Positions 62,601 to 64,000 of a stretch of 64,000 nucleotides of DNA are shown in pieces. This stretch comes from Puniceicoccus vermicola (GTDB lineage: Bacteria > Verrucomicrobiota > Verrucomicrobiia > Opitutales > Puniceicoccaceae). The position numbers and the translations under genes were made by a program. Every line of letters starts with the position of its first letter. Position 1 is the first letter of the stretch. The DNA lies in the NCBI RefSeq assembly GCF_014230055.1, contig NZ_JACHVA010000101.1:186001-250000 (forward strand). The letters are read 5' to 3'. Below the pieces are notes generated by a model. It did not search any database and was not told the DNA's origin. It saw only the letters and a program-made list of their open reading frames with translations.

Positions 62601-63767
62601 ATGAAGATTACTGCGCTGACTCCTTACATCTGCGATTGCTTTCGCACCAACTGGGTATTCCTGAAAGTCGAGACTGACGAGGGAATTTACGGCTGGGGGG
62701 AAGCCTCTCTGGAATACCGTGAACAGACCGTTGCCGAGGCGATGGTTGAGATTGGACGATCGGTGATCGGACGCAATGCCGGCGACATCCAGTCGATCTG
62801 GGATGATGTCAATCGTGAAGTTTACTACCGGGGCGGACCGGTCTACATGTCGGCTCTTGGCGCGGTGGAAATGGCGCTCTGGGACATCAAGGGCAAGGCC
62901 TTGGGCGTGCCGGTCTACGAACTGCTCGGTGGGAAGGTGCGCGACGGCATTCAGTGCTATGCCAACGCCTGGTTTACAGGAGCCCGCAAGCCGGAGGAGT
63001 TTGCCGAAAAGGCCAAGGTGGCCATCGAGTCCGGCTACAAGGGACTGAAATGGGATCCGTTTGGGAAATCCTATCTCGATGCCTCGCCCGAGGTGATGAA
63101 AACTGCGGAAGCCTGTGTGGCGGCCGTGGCCGAGGTCGTGGACGGACGGGCCGAGCTCCTGATTGAAGGACACGGGCGTTTCAACGTCCCGACCGCGAAA
63201 CGGATTTCGGATATGCTGTCGGCCTTCAATGTGGCGTGGTTCGAGGAGCCGCTTCCTCCGGGTAATCTGGAAGCTCTGGCGGATGTGCGACGCTACTCGC
63301 GGGTGCCGATCGCGGCCGGGGAGCGTCTGTACAGCCGTTGGGAATATATTCCTTTCTTCGAAGCAAAAGCGGCCGATTTCGTGCAAGCCGATGTGATTCA
63401 CGCCGGGGGCATCCTCGAGTTGCGCCGGATCGCCGACATGGCGGAAGCCCACTACATTCCGTGCTGCCCGCACAATCCCTGCGGACCGGTGGCCAATGCG
63501 GCGACCCTGCATGTGGCGGCCCTTTCGAATAATGTCATTCGCCTGGAGACGATGGCGACGGACGTGAACTGGCGGAAGGATGTGGCTCGGGAGGATGCGG
63601 AGTTTGCTGATGGATTCCTGACCATCCCGAACACTCCGGGACTGGGCGTTGATATCGATATCGAGGCGATGAAGGAGCATCCCTACCAACCGCGGGCCTT
63701 GCGCCACTACGACGGAACGTTGACCGACATCCGTCCGCAGGACAGCGGCTACATTTTCAAAAACTAG
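62601..63767 (+). CDS. Enolase-superfamily sugar-acid dehydratase (galactonate dehydratase-like)
   Basis: The ATG at 62601 (MKITALTPYICDCFRTNWVF) matches the usual family start. The in-frame start at 62544 would add 19 unconserved residues. The 388-residue product is a mandelate racemase/muconate lactonising type enzyme: WDIKGKALGVPVYELLGGKV, GLKWDPFGKSYLDAS (Lys on beta-2), then the three metal ligands in LLIEGHGRFN, WFEEPLPPGN and AAGERLYSRW. CCPHNPCGPVANAATLH carries the catalytic His. The KWDPF and HNPCGP blocks fit galactonate-type dehydratases. It makes 2-keto-3-deoxy sugar acids in the cytoplasm and could take the product of the upstream SDR enzyme. Confidence 0.85.
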   Translation: MKITALTPYICDCFRTNWVFLKVETDEGIYGWGEASLEYREQTVAEAMVEIGRSVIGRNAGDIQSIWDDVNREVYYRGGPVYMSALGAVEMALWDIKGKALGVPVYELLGGKVRDGIQCYANAWFTGARKPEEFAEKAKVAIESGYKGLKWDPFGKSYLDASPEVMKTAEACVAAVAEVVDGRAELLIEGHGRFNVPTAKRISDMLSAFNVAWFEEPLPPGNLEALADVRRYSRVPIAAGERLYSRWEYIPFFEAKAADFVQADVIHAGGILELRRIADMAEAHYIPCCPHNPCGPVANAATLHVAALSNNVIRLETMATDVNWRKDVAREDAEFADGFLTIPNTPGLGVDIDIEAMKEHPYQPRALRHYDGTLTDIRPQDSGYIFKN

Positions 63768-63777
63768 GATCGCCCCG

Positions 63778-64000
63778 ATGGAAACCATCGACCCCAAGAG
63801 CTTCGTCGAAGAACAGGATCTTCCGGCGTTGAAAAAGCAGCAGATTGCGAATCTGGAGGAGCTCGGATACTCCCGTATCGGAGAGATGAGCACGTGCAAT
63901 ACGACTGATATTCGGTCGTCCCGAATCGGGGTGGGGTTTGAGACGCTGGACCGTTTCATGTTCGACCCGGACCGGGTCTATCCGCTCATGGAGAAGCTCG
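63778..64000 (+). CDS. GH39-like glycosidase N-terminus (partial, cut by window end)
   Basis: The ATG at 63778 lies 10 bases after the dehydratase stop. The visible 74 residues read METIDPKSFVEEQDLPALKK and later IGVGFETLDRFMFDPDRVYP, LMEKL. The second part resembles the start of the barrel in beta-xylosidase-like (GH39-type) proteins found in sugar-acid operons, where it is followed by a Gly-Val-Lys-Trp strand. The rest lies outside the window, so the catalytic residues cannot be checked. No signal peptide is visible. Confidence 0.5.
   Translation, partial: METIDPKSFVEEQDLPALKKQQIANLEELGYSRIGEMSTCNTTDIRSSRIGVGFETLDRFMFDPDRVYPLMEKL

Noticed and set aside
62583-63959. 458-codon reverse-strand ORF
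   Set aside because: It mirrors the dehydratase gene codon for codon, has no recognisable domain and arises from the codon bias of the plus-strand gene.
1-64000. CRISPR arrays, tRNA, rRNA and complete insertion sequences
   Set aside because: No regular repeat-spacer series, no cloverleaf with a CCA-type end, no rRNA-like conserved stretch and no transposase or integrase motif was seen on either strand.

Overview
The window looks like a carbohydrate-utilisation region of a Verrucomicrobiota chromosome, most likely from the Opitutae side of the phylum (inference). The clues are three intact secreted proteins ending in PEP-CTERM sorting signals plus the remains of a fourth, two very large single-helix proteins resembling the Verru_Chthon cassette A family, an H-X9-DG prepilin, and many AraC- and LacI-type regulators beside sugar hydrolases. 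There are no rRNA or tRNA genes and no CRISPR array.

Layout. 1-2812: a YdeP/FdhF2-type molybdopterin oxidoreductase (cut by the window edge) and its maturation factor FdhD. 3086-8681: a leftward unit with a propeller-type hydrolase and a two-gene cassette (giant prepilin-like protein A1 and small secreted protein B1), divergent from an AraC regulator (8833). 9896-20098: a clan GH-D-like glycosidase, a PEP-CTERM LamG protein and two tandem secreted GH42-like paralogues. 20095-21284: two broken genes (AraC, PEP-CTERM). 21576-28171: a sialidase-fold enzyme, sialate O-acetylesterase, AraC, MDR dehydrogenase and Gfo/Idh/MocA oxidoreductase. 28184-28932: the 3' stumps of a gluconokinase and a GH29 fucosidase joined head to head. 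29037-34306: a 1.4 kDa-residue-scale secreted GH-A enzyme with a CBM9-like tail and a second propeller enzyme. 34507-39924: a LacI regulator and a second A2/B2 cassette. 40114-46814: a beta-strand-repeat PEP-CTERM protein, LacI, a MelA-type GH4 enzyme with an extra C-terminal domain, AraC and gluconokinase. 47446-51033: a foreign-looking island with a SIR2-TPR protein, a dead ParE toxin and a wHTH/nucleotidyltransferase pair. 51738-64000: LacI, PEP-CTERM, an alpha/alpha-toroid-like enzyme, a CIA30-like protein, a GH39/GH5-like enzyme, a prepilin, and an SDR, FAD oxidoreductase, enolase-superfamily dehydratase series ending in a partial GH39-like gene.

How it may work together (inference): secreted hydrolases and esterases trim a complex heteroglycan (galactose, fucose or sialic-like sugars are suggested by family); cytoplasmic enzymes (MelA-like, MDR, Gfo/Idh, SDR, dehydratase, gluconokinase) oxidise and phosphorylate the released sugars; prepilin-like and PEP-CTERM proteins may present binding or processing machinery on the surface.

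Most noteworthy: the duplicated A/B cassettes; a conserved operator-like motif before several transcription units around the 8833 AraC gene; a matching LacI-type motif before lacI and cassette A2; a 148-base interspersed repeat at two gene 3' ends; two head-to-head stump junctions that look like deletions between divergent genes; and an isolated SIR2-TPR plus toxin-antitoxin-like island bracketed by short direct repeats.
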